From the NCBI GenBank assembly GCA_022822525.1, contig JAJEBN010000098.1:1-34033 (forward strand): 34,033 nt of DNA, read 5' to 3'. The position numbers and the translations under genes are program-made. The notes under the pieces were generated by a model. It was not told the DNA's origin. It saw only the letters and a program-made list of their open reading frames with translations, and did no database searches. Positions 1-7,685 of this stretch are shown in pieces. How positions within the stretch are numbered: position 1 is the first letter of the stretch; each line of letters starts with the position of its first letter. The stretch comes from Acidimicrobiia bacterium. Its GTDB lineage: Bacteria; Actinomycetota; Acidimicrobiia; Acidimicrobiales; Poriferisodalaceae.

Positions 1-1
1 C

Positions 2-541
2 AGTACCCGCAGCGACAACCTGCCGGACGAAGCCCATGACCCGTCGAGGCAGCTGCCGCCGGCGCAGATCAGCGTGCTGATCGGTCTCGATGCGCTTCGA
101 GGGCAAACCGATGAGATGGGCCTGACCGATGCCGGGGTCGAGCTGCCGCCCGAGGTCGTGCGGCGCCTGGCCTGCGATGCGGAGATCATCCCCATCATCC
201 TGGGCACCCCAGGCGGCTCAGCCGACGCCGGTCGGTCCCGCCGCACGGTGTCACTGCGGCTGCGGCGCCTTCTCGTTGCACGCGACCGCCATTGCCGCTG
301 GCCCGGCTGTCATGAACCGCCGTCACGCTGCGATGCACACCACGTCTGGCACTGGATCGACGGAGGGCCGACCAACTTGGACAATCTCGTGCTGCTGTGC
401 CACCGGCACCATCACTTCCTTCACCAGCACGGCTACCGGATGGTCCCCCAGCCCGACGGCACCTGGGTCACCGTCCAAGAGTCAGAACCCGGGCCCATGG
501 TCGCTACCCGGCAAAGCCCACAACAACCCCGAGGCCCCTGA
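2..541 (+). CDS. HNH endonuclease domain protein (DUF222/13E12-type), 5' partial
   Basis: The frame is open from base 2, so this is the C-terminal end of a longer gene. It carries a typical HNH core: CRWPGC, then CDAHHVWHW, then NLVLLCHRHHHFLH, giving the zinc-binding cysteines and the two catalytic-region histidine clusters. This arrangement is the C-terminal nuclease domain of actinobacterial DUF222-HNH proteins (the 13E12 repeat family). These are usually 400-550 aa and occur in many copies per genome, so about 180 of the residues are visible. The last ~30 residues are proline/glutamine rich and probably disordered. The family is thought to be linked to mobile elements or DNA processing, but no precise role is known. 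An internal GTG at 74 is not the true start. Confidence 0.85.
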   Translation, partial: STRSDNLPDEAHDPSRQLPPAQISVLIGLDALRGQTDEMGLTDAGVELPPEVVRRLACDAEIIPIILGTPGGSADAGRSRRTVSLRLRRLLVARDRHCRWPGCHEPPSRCDAHHVWHWIDGGPTNLDNLVLLCHRHHHFLHQHGYRMVPQPDGTWVTVQESEPGPMVATRQSPQQPRGP

Positions 542-978
542 AATCGACGGGGCGGCCGAGCTCCGTGTCTCATAAGCCCCGCTCGGGCGGGTGGCCGAGT
601 TCAGCCAGCAGGATGATCCGGTAGCCCTGCGCCCGCGCTCATGCCGGGCGCAGCGCCCGCGTTCAGTCGGTGGCGCGGCGCTGCAGTTCTCAGCGTCTTT
701 ACCGGCCCCTTGTGCGACCCACCGAAGCGAGTACAGCCAGGAGCACGTTCCTCGCTACCGACTTCTCGAGTTCGTAGTCCGGTCCGCTCTTGCTTCGTCT
801 GCCTCGGTCTGGCGCTCGACTTGTTCGGGGGCGTCGGCGACCAGTCGCTTGCGGCAACTGATCCTGCGGCGACGAGCGAATGCTCCGCCGATGACCTTCC
901 TGCGAGCTATGACGACAATCGCAGTGACGCCCCGAGTCCGGCAACCTAGGGCCAGCAGTACATTTCGAGGGAGTCCCC
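542..978. other. Gene-poor gap between HNH gene and tRNA
   Basis: About 440 bp without a convincing gene. Several short frames are open on both strands, but their translations are Arg/Ser/Pro rich, lack recognisable motifs and have no good ribosome binding site. A minus-strand frame around 950-770 reads as a short hydrophobic stretch followed by a charged tail. It has no start and runs into the tRNA, so it could be a decayed remnant at best. No repeat or tRNA-end duplication was seen. Confidence 0.4.
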
Positions 979-1051
979 GCCCTCGTAGCTCAGGGGATAG
1001 AGCGTCGGTTTCCTAAACCGTGCGTCGCAGGTTCGAATCCTGCCGAGGGCG
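979..1051 (+). tRNA. tRNA-Arg(CCU)
   Basis: Full cloverleaf of 73 nt. The acceptor stem GCCCTCG (979-985) pairs with CGAGGGC (1044-1050), followed by discriminator G1051. The D stem is GCTC/GAGC with an AGGGGATA loop. The anticodon loop TTCCTAA carries CCT at 1012-1014. The T arm GCAGG-TTCGAAT-CCTGC is perfect. The outermost anticodon-stem pair (27-43) is a U-U mismatch. CCA is not encoded, as is common in Actinobacteria. The anticodon decodes AGG, a rare codon in GC-rich genomes. Confidence 0.95.
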
Positions 1052-1065
1052 CATGGACGGCCGGT

Positions 1066-1833
1066 TCAGGCGAGAAGCGTGTTCAGGGTCGATGTGAGCA
1101 CAGCCTTGGTCTCGGCGGCAGACAGGCCGCGGTGGCGGCGGAGGTAGTCGATCGAGTCGAGCTGGGTCAGCAGGTCGCCCGCCGCGAGCACTGCGTCGCT
1201 GTCTGCCGGCATCAGATTTGTGGCCCCGCCTGACCCAAGCTCGGGGGCGTCAGACGCCGGCACTGGTGAGTGTGACTCTTGCTCGGGTGCGTCAGAAGCC
1301 GACTCGGGCGTGCGGGCTTCGAGCTCGGGGGCGAACTGGAGCTTGAACTGCTGACACATCTCGTCGCGGGCCGTGGCGAGCTGCTCGCTGATGCGGGGCA
1401 GCCGGTGGGCATGCGCCCGGGTTGCCCGGTACTCCGGAGCGACCGCGTCGTACAAGCGCAGGCGCATCGTCACGAAGTCGTCGATGCGGGCATCCAGCGG
1501 ACCCGTGCCGATGGCGTGCAGGCGTGTGAGGGGAACGGTGCGCTCACGGTTGCGCCTGATCGTGGCTTCGAGCAGCTCGCCCGGATCGGCGAAGTAGCGG
1601 TACAGCGAGCGCAACGACAGTCCCGACCGAGCCGCGGCTTGCTCCATGGTCGGGAACAGCGACTCCTCGGCGAACATCTCGAGCACCACGTCGAGCACCG
1701 CATTGATGTTGCGCTCCCGCCGAGCCACTCGGCCGTCCGCCGGCGTCGCATCAACAGGCGGAGCGCCAGCCTCCACACCCGGCGGCACCCGATCAGTCAC
1801 TGATGCACGCACCCGCTTGTGACGCCCCGCCAT
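1066..1833 (-). CDS. TetR-family transcriptional regulator
   Basis: The N-terminal helix-turn-helix is recognisable in the stretch from RRERNINAVLDVVLEMF through AARSGLSLRSLYRYF, which has the TetR recognition-helix pattern ending in LYRYF. The remainder is a variable ligand-binding domain. It contains an odd low-complexity insert, with two ASDAPE hexamers in a Ser/Glu/Pro-rich stretch, absent from typical TetR proteins. Two starts are possible: ATG at 1893, which adds 20 basic/proline-rich residues, or ATG at 1833 (MAGRHKR). I prefer 1833 because TetR proteins usually begin close to the HTH. It may be a local regulator of the sulfatase gene just upstream on the same strand, but this is inference from proximity only. 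The ligand is unknown. Confidence 0.8.
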   Translation of the reverse strand: MAGRHKRVRASVTDRVPPGVEAGAPPVDATPADGRVARRERNINAVLDVVLEMFAEESLFPTMEQAAARSGLSLRSLYRYFADPGELLEATIRRNRERTVPLTRLHAIGTGPLDARIDDFVTMRLRLYDAVAPEYRATRAHAHRLPRISEQLATARDEMCQQFKLQFAPELEARTPESASDAPEQESHSPVPASDAPELGSGGATNLMPADSDAVLAAGDLLTQLDSIDYLRRHRGLSAAETKAVLTSTLNTLLA

Positions 1834-1902
1834 CTGCAGTCGCCTTGGCGCCGGGCGTATCGGATGACGCGCCACCTCGGGGGCTGGCCGCATCCCGGTC
1901 AG

Positions 1903-4743
1903 TCATGAAATCAGTCTCAGCATCTCGCGGGCCACCATGGGGGCGGCGTTCTGGTTCTGGCCGGTAACGAGATTGCCGTCGACCACCCAATGGTTGGCCA
2001 GGGCGTCACGGAACCGGGTCGCGCTCTCGAACTGGGCGCCGGCCTTGCGCAGCTCGGTCTCGGGATGCTGAGGCGTGGCGGTGATGCCCAATTCTCGAAC
2101 TTGCTTGTCGGTCACCCCGGTGACCTTGCGGCCCGCCACCAGCAGGCTGCCGTCGGCGGCCTTCGCCTGGAGCAGTCCGAGCGGGCCGTGGCACACGCCG
2201 CCGATCACGCTGCCGCGCTGGTTGGCGTCGGTGATCTTGCGGCCCAGCTCCTCGGAGAACCCCAGGTCGAACGCGGCGCCCCAGCCGCCCGCCAGGAAGA
2301 TGATCGAGTAGGCGGCGATGTCGACCTCGCCGATGGCGAGCGAATCGTTCACCTTGGCCTTGAACTCGTCGTCGGCCAGGAATCGGTCGCAGGCCTCGGT
2401 GCGCAGCGGGGCACGAACCGACTGGGGATCCACCGGGATGACTCCCCCCGCGGGGCTGGCGACGTCGACCCTCATGCCCGCATCGGCGAAGGCGTAGTAC
2501 GGCACCGTCATCTCGCTGGCGAACACGCCGGTCGGCTTGCCGACGTCGAGCACGCCATGGTTCGTCGCCACGACCAGCGCCCGCCGCCCCGCCACGTCGG
2601 CGTCGAACGTCTCGGTGTCGTCGGGGTGCATGCCGAGCCGCTGCAGCACCTTGCGCATGGCACGAGCAGGCGGCGGCACCCTCCTCGAGGGAGCGCCCCC
2701 CGCCGCCAAAGTCCGAGACGCAAAGCGGCCGCTCAACCCACGGCGAACCCTCGTGAACGCAGAGTCCGTGGCCCCAGCCGATGACACGAGTCCCGCCTGG
2801 TTGCTCGACCCCGCGCGGTCCTGCGTCGAAGCCGAATCTGTGGCGTCTGCTGACGAGGGCGACGCACTCCGGCTATCCGGCGCAAGGCGATTCCGCCTCG
2901 AAGCGGAACCCGTCTTGGCCGGGATGGGGCTGGGCGTTCGGGTGGCGTACGGCCATGGCCGGTTGCGTTCGGGCACGGCGCGGGCCCGCTCGGCGGCCAG
3001 GCGTTCAGTCAGCGCAGCGAACACCTCCTGCGCGCTGGGATCCGCCCAGCGGTTGTGCGCCTCGATCGGGTCAGCGTCGAGGTCGTAGAGCTCCCACTGA
3101 TCAGCCAGCGGCTCGGTGCGGTACGCCTCGCCCCCAGGGCCGTCGGCCGCGAGATGCCGCACGCCCGGCTCGGTCCACGTGGCCGGATCGTCGAACGTGC
3201 GCACGATCTTCCACAGATGACCCGCGTCGTCGTCCCCGGCCCCGTCCGCAGCTCTGCCACCGCTCGCGCCGCCGGCCCCACTCCCGGCCGTGCCTGCGGC
3301 CCCGGCCACCCGGCAGACCAGGCTCTCGAAGTTGGCACCCACATGCGCCGGCACCTGGATGCGCAGCGGCGGCGGCGTCCTGCCCATCCGGCGAGCCATC
3401 CCGCTGGCCCCCGAATCGCCCTCGGGCATGTTGTCGCGGGTGATCAGATAGACGGCGCGGTCCCCGTCGGGCTCGGCGTCGCCATCGACCACACCCATCA
3501 GGTCACGCCCGGGCAGCGGGTGCACCTCGCTGTGGCTGGCCCGCAGCTCCTCAGCCGCCGACGCCTCATCGATTCCCGCCGCCGACAGCAGCGTCGGCAC
3601 CAGATCGACATGCGACGTCGGCGCATCGACAACCCGGCCACCCGTCGCCCCCGAGCCCACCCGGGCGATCACGAACGGCACCCGCGCCGCCTCGTCGTAC
3701 AGGTTGAACCACTTCTGGTGCAGCCCGCCGTGGGCGCCCAGCAGTTCTCCATGATCCGACGTGCGCACCAGCACCGCCTCAGACGAGCCGCCCTCGGTCA
3801 CCGCACGGCGCACCCGGTCGAGCGGGCCGTCGACCTCGCCATGGAGCCGGTAGTACAGGCTGCGGTACTCGGCTGCGTGGTTGCGATACACCCGCTCGAC
3901 CACCGGCGCCGGCCCGTAGGTGGTCGGGTACGACGCCCGGTAGGCGATCTGCGCTGCGGGCTTGGTGGACAGATCCTCGTCGTCGGTCGGCGATGGCGGG
4001 ATCGGCGGCGGCTCGGCAGCAGTCAACGAGATCTCGCCGCGGCGCAGCCACGCCGGGCCGAGCCACAGCGGGGCGAACACGATGTCATGGGGGTTGACGA
4101 AGCTGGCCACCAGCAGGAACGGGCGCAGCGCCGCCGCCTCGCCCGCCCGCCGGCGTGCGTACCGGTCTTCCAGCCAGGCCACCACCCGGTCGGCGAAGAG
4201 CGGGTCGCGCACGAGGCCGCTGTTGGCCAGCGCGGCGCCATGAGGCTCAGGCCCGATCCAGCCGGAGAATCCGAACTCGTCGAGCGGGTCGGCGTCGAGA
4301 TACGCCTGCACGGCGGCAGCGTCGATCTGACCCTCGTCGTCATTGGTTGCCAGCGGGGCGCCCGCAGCGCCGGCCAGGTCGGCGTGGCTCATGTGCCACT
4401 TGCCCTGGTAGTGCGTGTCGTAGCCGCCGGCCCGGAACCAGTGGCCCAGCGTGGGCACCTCGCCCGGCCGCAGCCAGCGCATCCGGCTGTCGTCGGCCAT
4501 CTTGCCGAGGCCGTTCGTCTGGGTGACGCCGTGCACGTCGGGGTACTGGCCGGTGAACAGCGTGGGCCGGCTCGGCACGCAGGCCAGCGACCCGGTGTAG
4601 TGGCGCCCGAACGACACGCCGTGATCGGTGAACCAGGCAGCGCCCAGACTCTGGCGCCACGCTGCAACCTCGGCCGGCTCGTAGGGGGGCGCGGCACGCT
4701 CCTGGTCGGTCATCAAGATCACGACGTCAGGCCGGGCGGTCAT
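1903..4743 (-). CDS. Sulfatase fused to a DJ-1/PfpI-family domain
   Basis: One uninterrupted frame encodes two enzymes. Residues 1-600 (from ATG 4743) are an arylsulfatase-type domain. PDVVILMTDQ supplies early metal-binding Asp residues; CVPSRPTLFTG (Cys55) is the formylglycine signature; GKWHMSH, NPHD and SDHGELLGAHG are further metal/active-site motifs. PERNRPWPYATR looks like the normal sulfatase C-terminus. A ~95-residue Ser/Ala/Arg-rich linker follows. From about residue 705 to 946 there is a DJ-1/PfpI/Hsp31-like domain with GVFASEMTVPYY (the conserved Glu region) and GGVCHGPLGLL, with nucleophile-elbow Cys near 851. No signal peptide is evident, so it is probably cytoplasmic. An upstream ATG at 4863 would add 40 unconvincing residues. 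An ATG at 2658 could serve as an internal start for a separate DJ-1 protein. Substrate unknown; an anaerobic-type or FGE maturase would be needed elsewhere. Confidence 0.85.
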   Translation of the reverse strand: MTARPDVVILMTDQERAAPPYEPAEVAAWRQSLGAAWFTDHGVSFGRHYTGSLACVPSRPTLFTGQYPDVHGVTQTNGLGKMADDSRMRWLRPGEVPTLGHWFRAGGYDTHYQGKWHMSHADLAGAAGAPLATNDDEGQIDAAAVQAYLDADPLDEFGFSGWIGPEPHGAALANSGLVRDPLFADRVVAWLEDRYARRRAGEAAALRPFLLVASFVNPHDIVFAPLWLGPAWLRRGEISLTAAEPPPIPPSPTDDEDLSTKPAAQIAYRASYPTTYGPAPVVERVYRNHAAEYRSLYYRLHGEVDGPLDRVRRAVTEGGSSEAVLVRTSDHGELLGAHGGLHQKWFNLYDEAARVPFVIARVGSGATGGRVVDAPTSHVDLVPTLLSAAGIDEASAAEELRASHSEVHPLPGRDLMGVVDGDAEPDGDRAVYLITRDNMPEGDSGASGMARRMGRTPPPLRIQVPAHVGANFESLVCRVAGAAGTAGSGAGGASGGRAADGAGDDDAGHLWKIVRTFDDPATWTEPGVRHLAADGPGGEAYRTEPLADQWELYDLDADPIEAHNRWADPSAQEVFAALTERLAAERARAVPERNRPWPYATRTPSPIPAKTGSASRRNRLAPDSRSASPSSADATDSASTQDRAGSSNQAGLVSSAGATDSAFTRVRRGLSGRFASRTLAAGGAPSRRVPPPARAMRKVLQRLGMHPDDTETFDADVAGRRALVVATNHGVLDVGKPTGVFASEMTVPYYAFADAGMRVDVASPAGGVIPVDPQSVRAPLRTEACDRFLADDEFKAKVNDSLAIGEVDIAAYSIIFLAGGWGAAFDLGFSEELGRKITDANQRGSVIGGVCHGPLGLLQAKAADGSLLVAGRKVTGVTDKQVRELGITATPQHPETELRKAGAQFESATRFRDALANHWVVDGNLVTGQNQNAAPMVAREMLRLIS

Positions 4744-4873
4744 CGGGCCATCCAGACACGGTGAGGTTGCGGCATGGTCGGGACGGGTTCGACGTCGTCC
4801 GCAAACGACGTCCAGAGCAACTCGCTGTCCGGCGTCGCGTCTGCGCATGGGCAGATCGGCCAAGCACGCAGCA

Positions 4874-5335
4874 TCATGGAGCGGCCTTTCGCAGGTGATC
4901 GTCGAGGCCGCGCAGCATCTGGTTGGACACCTTCGAGAGCTGGCGGCCCAGCGCCTGCGCCACCAGCTTCTGCGGCGGGCGCGACCCGACGTCCACCGAA
5001 CTGGTCAGCGTGACCTCAGTCGAGTCGGCCGAGCCCTCCGAGCCCTCCCCGTCGTCGAGCTGCCAGGTGTTGCGCAGCGACCGGATCGCCGACGGCAGTC
5101 CTTCCACGACGTAGCTGAGCCGTTCGCCGTCAACCCACTCGACGACCTCTTCGAGCAGGGTCCTGCGGCCGGACTGGATCCGCCGCACGGCTCCCACGCC
5201 GTCCCGCTGGGCGCTCAGCAAGCACGAGTGGTCGACGTTCGGCGCCCAGCGTGCGATCTCGCCGAAGTCCGCCAGCACCGCCCACACCTCGGCCGCAGAT
5301 GCCGCAATGGCCAGCGTGGCCGTGGTGTCGCTCAC
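4874..5335 (-). CDS. SRPBCC-family (polyketide cyclase/START-like) protein
   Basis: About 153 aa from GTG 5335 (VSDTTATLAIAASAAEVW). It starts with a beta-strand, then the ASAAEVWAVLADFGEIARWAP pattern typical of the SRPBCC/polyketide-cyclase-like lipid-transfer fold, where a hydrophobic pocket binds a small ligand. The frame extends upstream to 5488, but those 51 residues are Arg-rich and lack family character. The C-terminal helix (LSKVSNQMLRGLDDHL) is also typical. It lies upstream of the sulfatase on the same strand and is divergent from the LLM oxidoreductase. The ligand cannot be told from sequence. Confidence 0.8.
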   Translation of the reverse strand: MSDTTATLAIAASAAEVWAVLADFGEIARWAPNVDHSCLLSAQRDGVGAVRRIQSGRRTLLEEVVEWVDGERLSYVVEGLPSAIRSLRNTWQLDDGEGSEGSADSTEVTLTSSVDVGSRPPQKLVAQALGRQLSKVSNQMLRGLDDHLRKAAP

Positions 5336-5656
5336 GCCGCCCACCCTAGCCCCGACGCCATCAATTGTCGTACAGACTGGCACTTGTTTCGCCGAGCGCT
5401 GCGCCCGCACATCGCCGGTCGCAGGTTCCCCACGATTCCTGCGGATCGAAGTCCCACGGCGCACCTGCATCAGCCCGGCCGGCCGCAAGCGCAGCGCTCG
5501 CAGTTGCAGGAATGAACCTCACGAGCGGACGAGCCTCGGCATGCCCGCGACGCCAAGCACCGGACACGGGCGCCGACGTTCATCGTGGCAACGGCCAGCA
5601 TCTGCGGCTGGTCGGCGCTCGGGGCAACATTGGGCCCCAGCGAATCGGAGAACCCC
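5336..5656. promoter_or_regulatory. Divergent intergenic region
   Basis: A 321-bp gap separates the divergent SRPBCC and LLM oxidoreductase genes and must hold promoters for both. I do not see a clear -35/-10 pair or a long palindrome. Open frames here are extensions of the neighbouring genes or out-of-frame GC-rich artefacts. Confidence 0.35.
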
Positions 5657-6682
5657 ATGCACGTCAGCGCCACCCTGCCCCAGCACAACCTGCGAGCCGT
5701 GCCCGAGGAGGTGCGGCGGATCGAGGCCGACGGCTACGACGGCGTCGTCACCTTCGAGAACCGCCACGAGCCGTTCATCCCGCTGGGCATCGCAGCCGTG
5801 CACAGCGAGCGGGTGCGGCTCGCCACCAGCGTGGCCATCAGCTTCCCCCGCAGCCCGATGGTGACCGCCTCGACGGCGTGGGACCTGCAGTCGGCCTCGG
5901 ACGGGCGGTTCGTGCTCGGCCTCGGCAGCCAGGTCAAGGGGCACAACGAGCGGCGCTTCAGCGTGCCGTGGTCGGCGCCGGCGCCCCGCATGGCCGAGTA
6001 CGTGCAGGCGATCCGGGCCATCTGGCACACATGGTCGACGGGCGAGAAGCTGAGCTACGAGGGCGAGCACTACCAGTTCTCGCTGATGACGCCGAACTTC
6101 ACGCCCGAGCCCATCGACTCGACGCCGCCGATCATGATCGCTGCGGTGGGGCCCGCCATGCTGCGGGTGGCGGGCCAGCACTGCGACGGGGTGCGCCTGC
6201 ACGGCTTCTGCACGCCGGATTACTTGCGACGGGAGGTGATGCCCGAGCTGCAGACCGGCCTCGACCGGGCCGGGCGCAGCCGCAGCGACTTCTGGATCAG
6301 CGGCGGCGGGTTCATCTGCACCGGCCCCGACGACGAGACGGTGGACCGCATGGTCGAGTGGGTGCGCTACCGGATCGGCTTCTACGGCAGCACCCGGGCG
6401 TACTGGCCGGTGCTCGAGCAGCATGACTTGGGTGATCTTGGCGAGAAGCTGAATCATCTGTCCCGCAATGACGGCTGGGGCGAGATGGCCGGGTGCGTCG
6501 ACGACGACGTGGTGCGGCTGTTCGCCGCCGTCGGGCGACACGATCAGATCGCCGGCGCGATTGCCGAGCACTTCGACGGGCTGGTCGACGAGGTCAACGC
6601 CAGCGTCGCCATGGACATCGGCGCCGACCTGCCGCCCGACGTGATCGAGGACATCCAGGCCATCGCCACCGACGGCTGCTGA
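5657..6682 (+). CDS. F420-dependent LLM-class oxidoreductase
   Basis: 341 aa from ATG 5657, preceded by GGAG six bases upstream; an ATG-type start at 5585 would add 24 unrelated residues. The sequence follows the luciferase-like monooxygenase (TIM barrel) family: an N-terminal strand (MHVSATLPQHNL), GYDGVVTFENRHEPFIPL, the RVRLATSVAISFPRSPM block, and a DGRFVLGLGSQ stretch. It resembles the TIGR03617 (MSMEG_2256-like) F420 subgroup. Such enzymes transfer hydride between F420 and an organic substrate; the substrate is unknown. It is followed after 73 bp by the NIPSNAP-like gene and is probably co-transcribed with it. Confidence 0.85.
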   Translation: MHVSATLPQHNLRAVPEEVRRIEADGYDGVVTFENRHEPFIPLGIAAVHSERVRLATSVAISFPRSPMVTASTAWDLQSASDGRFVLGLGSQVKGHNERRFSVPWSAPAPRMAEYVQAIRAIWHTWSTGEKLSYEGEHYQFSLMTPNFTPEPIDSTPPIMIAAVGPAMLRVAGQHCDGVRLHGFCTPDYLRREVMPELQTGLDRAGRSRSDFWISGGGFICTGPDDETVDRMVEWVRYRIGFYGSTRAYWPVLEQHDLGDLGEKLNHLSRNDGWGEMAGCVDDDVVRLFAAVGRHDQIAGAIAEHFDGLVDEVNASVAMDIGADLPPDVIEDIQAIATDGC

Positions 6683-6755
6683 GCTTCGTGTCACAGGGTG
6701 CTGCAAGACTGCGCCCACACCCGCAGGAGATGCTGCGGCAACGAAAGGACTGCCT

Positions 6756-7115
6756 ATGTCAGAAGCATCAGAAGCAATAGTCGAAGTCCGCGACTACACC
6801 ATCGATCCCGAGTGGTTCGAGGCGTACAGGGAGTGGGCCGCCGAGCACGCGGCGCCGTGGCTGCGGGAGAACCTCGACGTCATCGACTTCTGGGTCGATG
6901 ACGGTCACGAGCCCGAGGTCGCCGGGTCGGATCCGCAGGTGTCGCCGCACGGCCAGCCCAACGTGTGCTGGATCATCCGGTGGCCCAGCCGGGAAGCCCG
7001 TGAGGAGGGGTTCCGGTCGACGCTCGGCAGCCAGGCGTGGCAGGACGTCTGGGCGAAGCACCCCAACCCGAACGCCTACCTCCACCTCAACGTCCGCTTC
7101 ATGACCGCCGCCTGA
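6756..7115 (+). CDS. NIPSNAP-like small protein
   Basis: 119 aa from ATG 6756 with GAAAGGA seven bases upstream. It begins with an acidic beta-strand and the pattern VEVRDYTIDPEWFEAYREWA, which matches the N-terminal half of NIPSNAP/dimeric alpha-beta barrel proteins. A strand with PNVCWIIRWPSREAREEGF follows in the middle. These are small cytosolic proteins of uncertain role, often beside oxidoreductase or hydrolase genes and sometimes acting as isomerases or ligand binders. It follows the LLM oxidoreductase on the same strand and faces the 46-bp repeat array. Confidence 0.7.
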   Translation: MSEASEAIVEVRDYTIDPEWFEAYREWAAEHAAPWLRENLDVIDFWVDDGHEPEVAGSDPQVSPHGQPNVCWIIRWPSREAREEGFRSTLGSQAWQDVWAKHPNPNAYLHLNVRFMTAA

Positions 7116-7243
7116 CCGGCTGGTTGCGCTGCGGCGTGACATCGGGGCGGTGCACTGCGCTTGACGCAGGCGGCGTGGCCGGGCCGGCCGCCCGATCGGG
7201 CGGTGTGACGACGGCACAAAGCAGGCGCCAAGTGAGCGACGAG

Positions 7244-7292
7244 CACCAGGCAACGGCGGCGGGCACCAGACGATGGCCGCCAGCGCCTGGTG
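7244..7292. terminator. Long stem-loop just before the repeat array
   Basis: CACCAGGC (7244-7251) pairs with GCCTGGTG (7285-7292). After a symmetric 3x3 internal loop, GGCGGC (7255-7260) pairs with GCCGCC (7276-7281), leaving a 15-base loop. It lies 129 bp after the NIPSNAP stop in a convergent gap. No T-run follows, so it may be a factor-dependent or bidirectional terminator or an RNA structure. Confidence 0.45.
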
Positions 7293-7300
7293 ACGGGGGC

Positions 7301-7668
7301 GCAACACACCTCGCCCCGCAGGAACCACATGCTCAGCGACAGCGACGCAACACACCTCGCCCCGTGGGGACCGCATGCTCGGCGACAGCGACGCAACACA
7401 CCTCGCCCCGCAGGAACCACATGCTCGGCGACAGCCGCGCAACACACCTCGCCCCGCAGGAACCACATGCTCAGCGACAGCCGCGCAACACACCTCGCCC
7501 CGCAAGAACCACATGCTCAGCGACAGCGACGCAACACACCTCGCCCCGCGAGAACCACATGCTCAGCGACAGCCGCGCAACACGCCTCGCCCCGCGGGAA
7601 CCACATGCTCGGCGACAGCGGCGCAACACGCCTCGCCCCGTGGGAACCGCATGCTCGGCGACGGCGGT
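7301..7668. repeat. Tandem array of eight 46-bp repeats
   Basis: Eight units start at 7301, 7347, 7393, 7439, 7485, 7531, 7577 and 7623, exactly 46 bp apart with no indel. Every unit begins GCAACAC and keeps CTCGCCCCG and CATGCTC. Differences sit at a few recurring positions: A/G at base 8, the CAGG/TGGG/CAAG/CGAG/CGGG cluster near bases 19-22, A/G near 27 and 35, and the last few bases (CGAC, CCGC, CGGC). Many are transitions shared between non-adjacent units. The array fills a convergent gap between the NIPSNAP-like gene and the enamidase-like gene. There are no spacers, so it is not CRISPR. It resembles an intergenic minisatellite (VNTR/MIRU-like). Because 46 is not a multiple of 3, long open frames through it are artefacts of the repeat. 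Confidence 0.95.
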
Positions 7669-7685
7669 CTGAGGGCTGGCTGAGG

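Noticed and set aside
641..949. Short open frames in the gap before the tRNA
   Set aside because: No motif, poor start context and biased composition; they are best treated as non-coding.
979..1051. tRNA-Arg as an integration site
   Set aside because: No duplicated 3' tRNA end and no integrase gene were seen on either side.
5657..7115. LLM oxidoreductase and NIPSNAP protein as part of the enamidase module
   Set aside because: They are on the opposite strand, converge on the module and are separated from it by the repeat array, so a shared pathway is unsupported.
7301..7668. CRISPR array
   Set aside because: The units are directly adjacent with no unique spacers and no cas genes nearby.
6768..7668. 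Repeat-encoded proteins on both strands (for example a minus-strand MWFLRGEVCC repeat)
   Set aside because: The 46-bp period is not a multiple of three, so every frame cycles through the same peptides. No ribosome binding site precedes them, and they overlap real genes.
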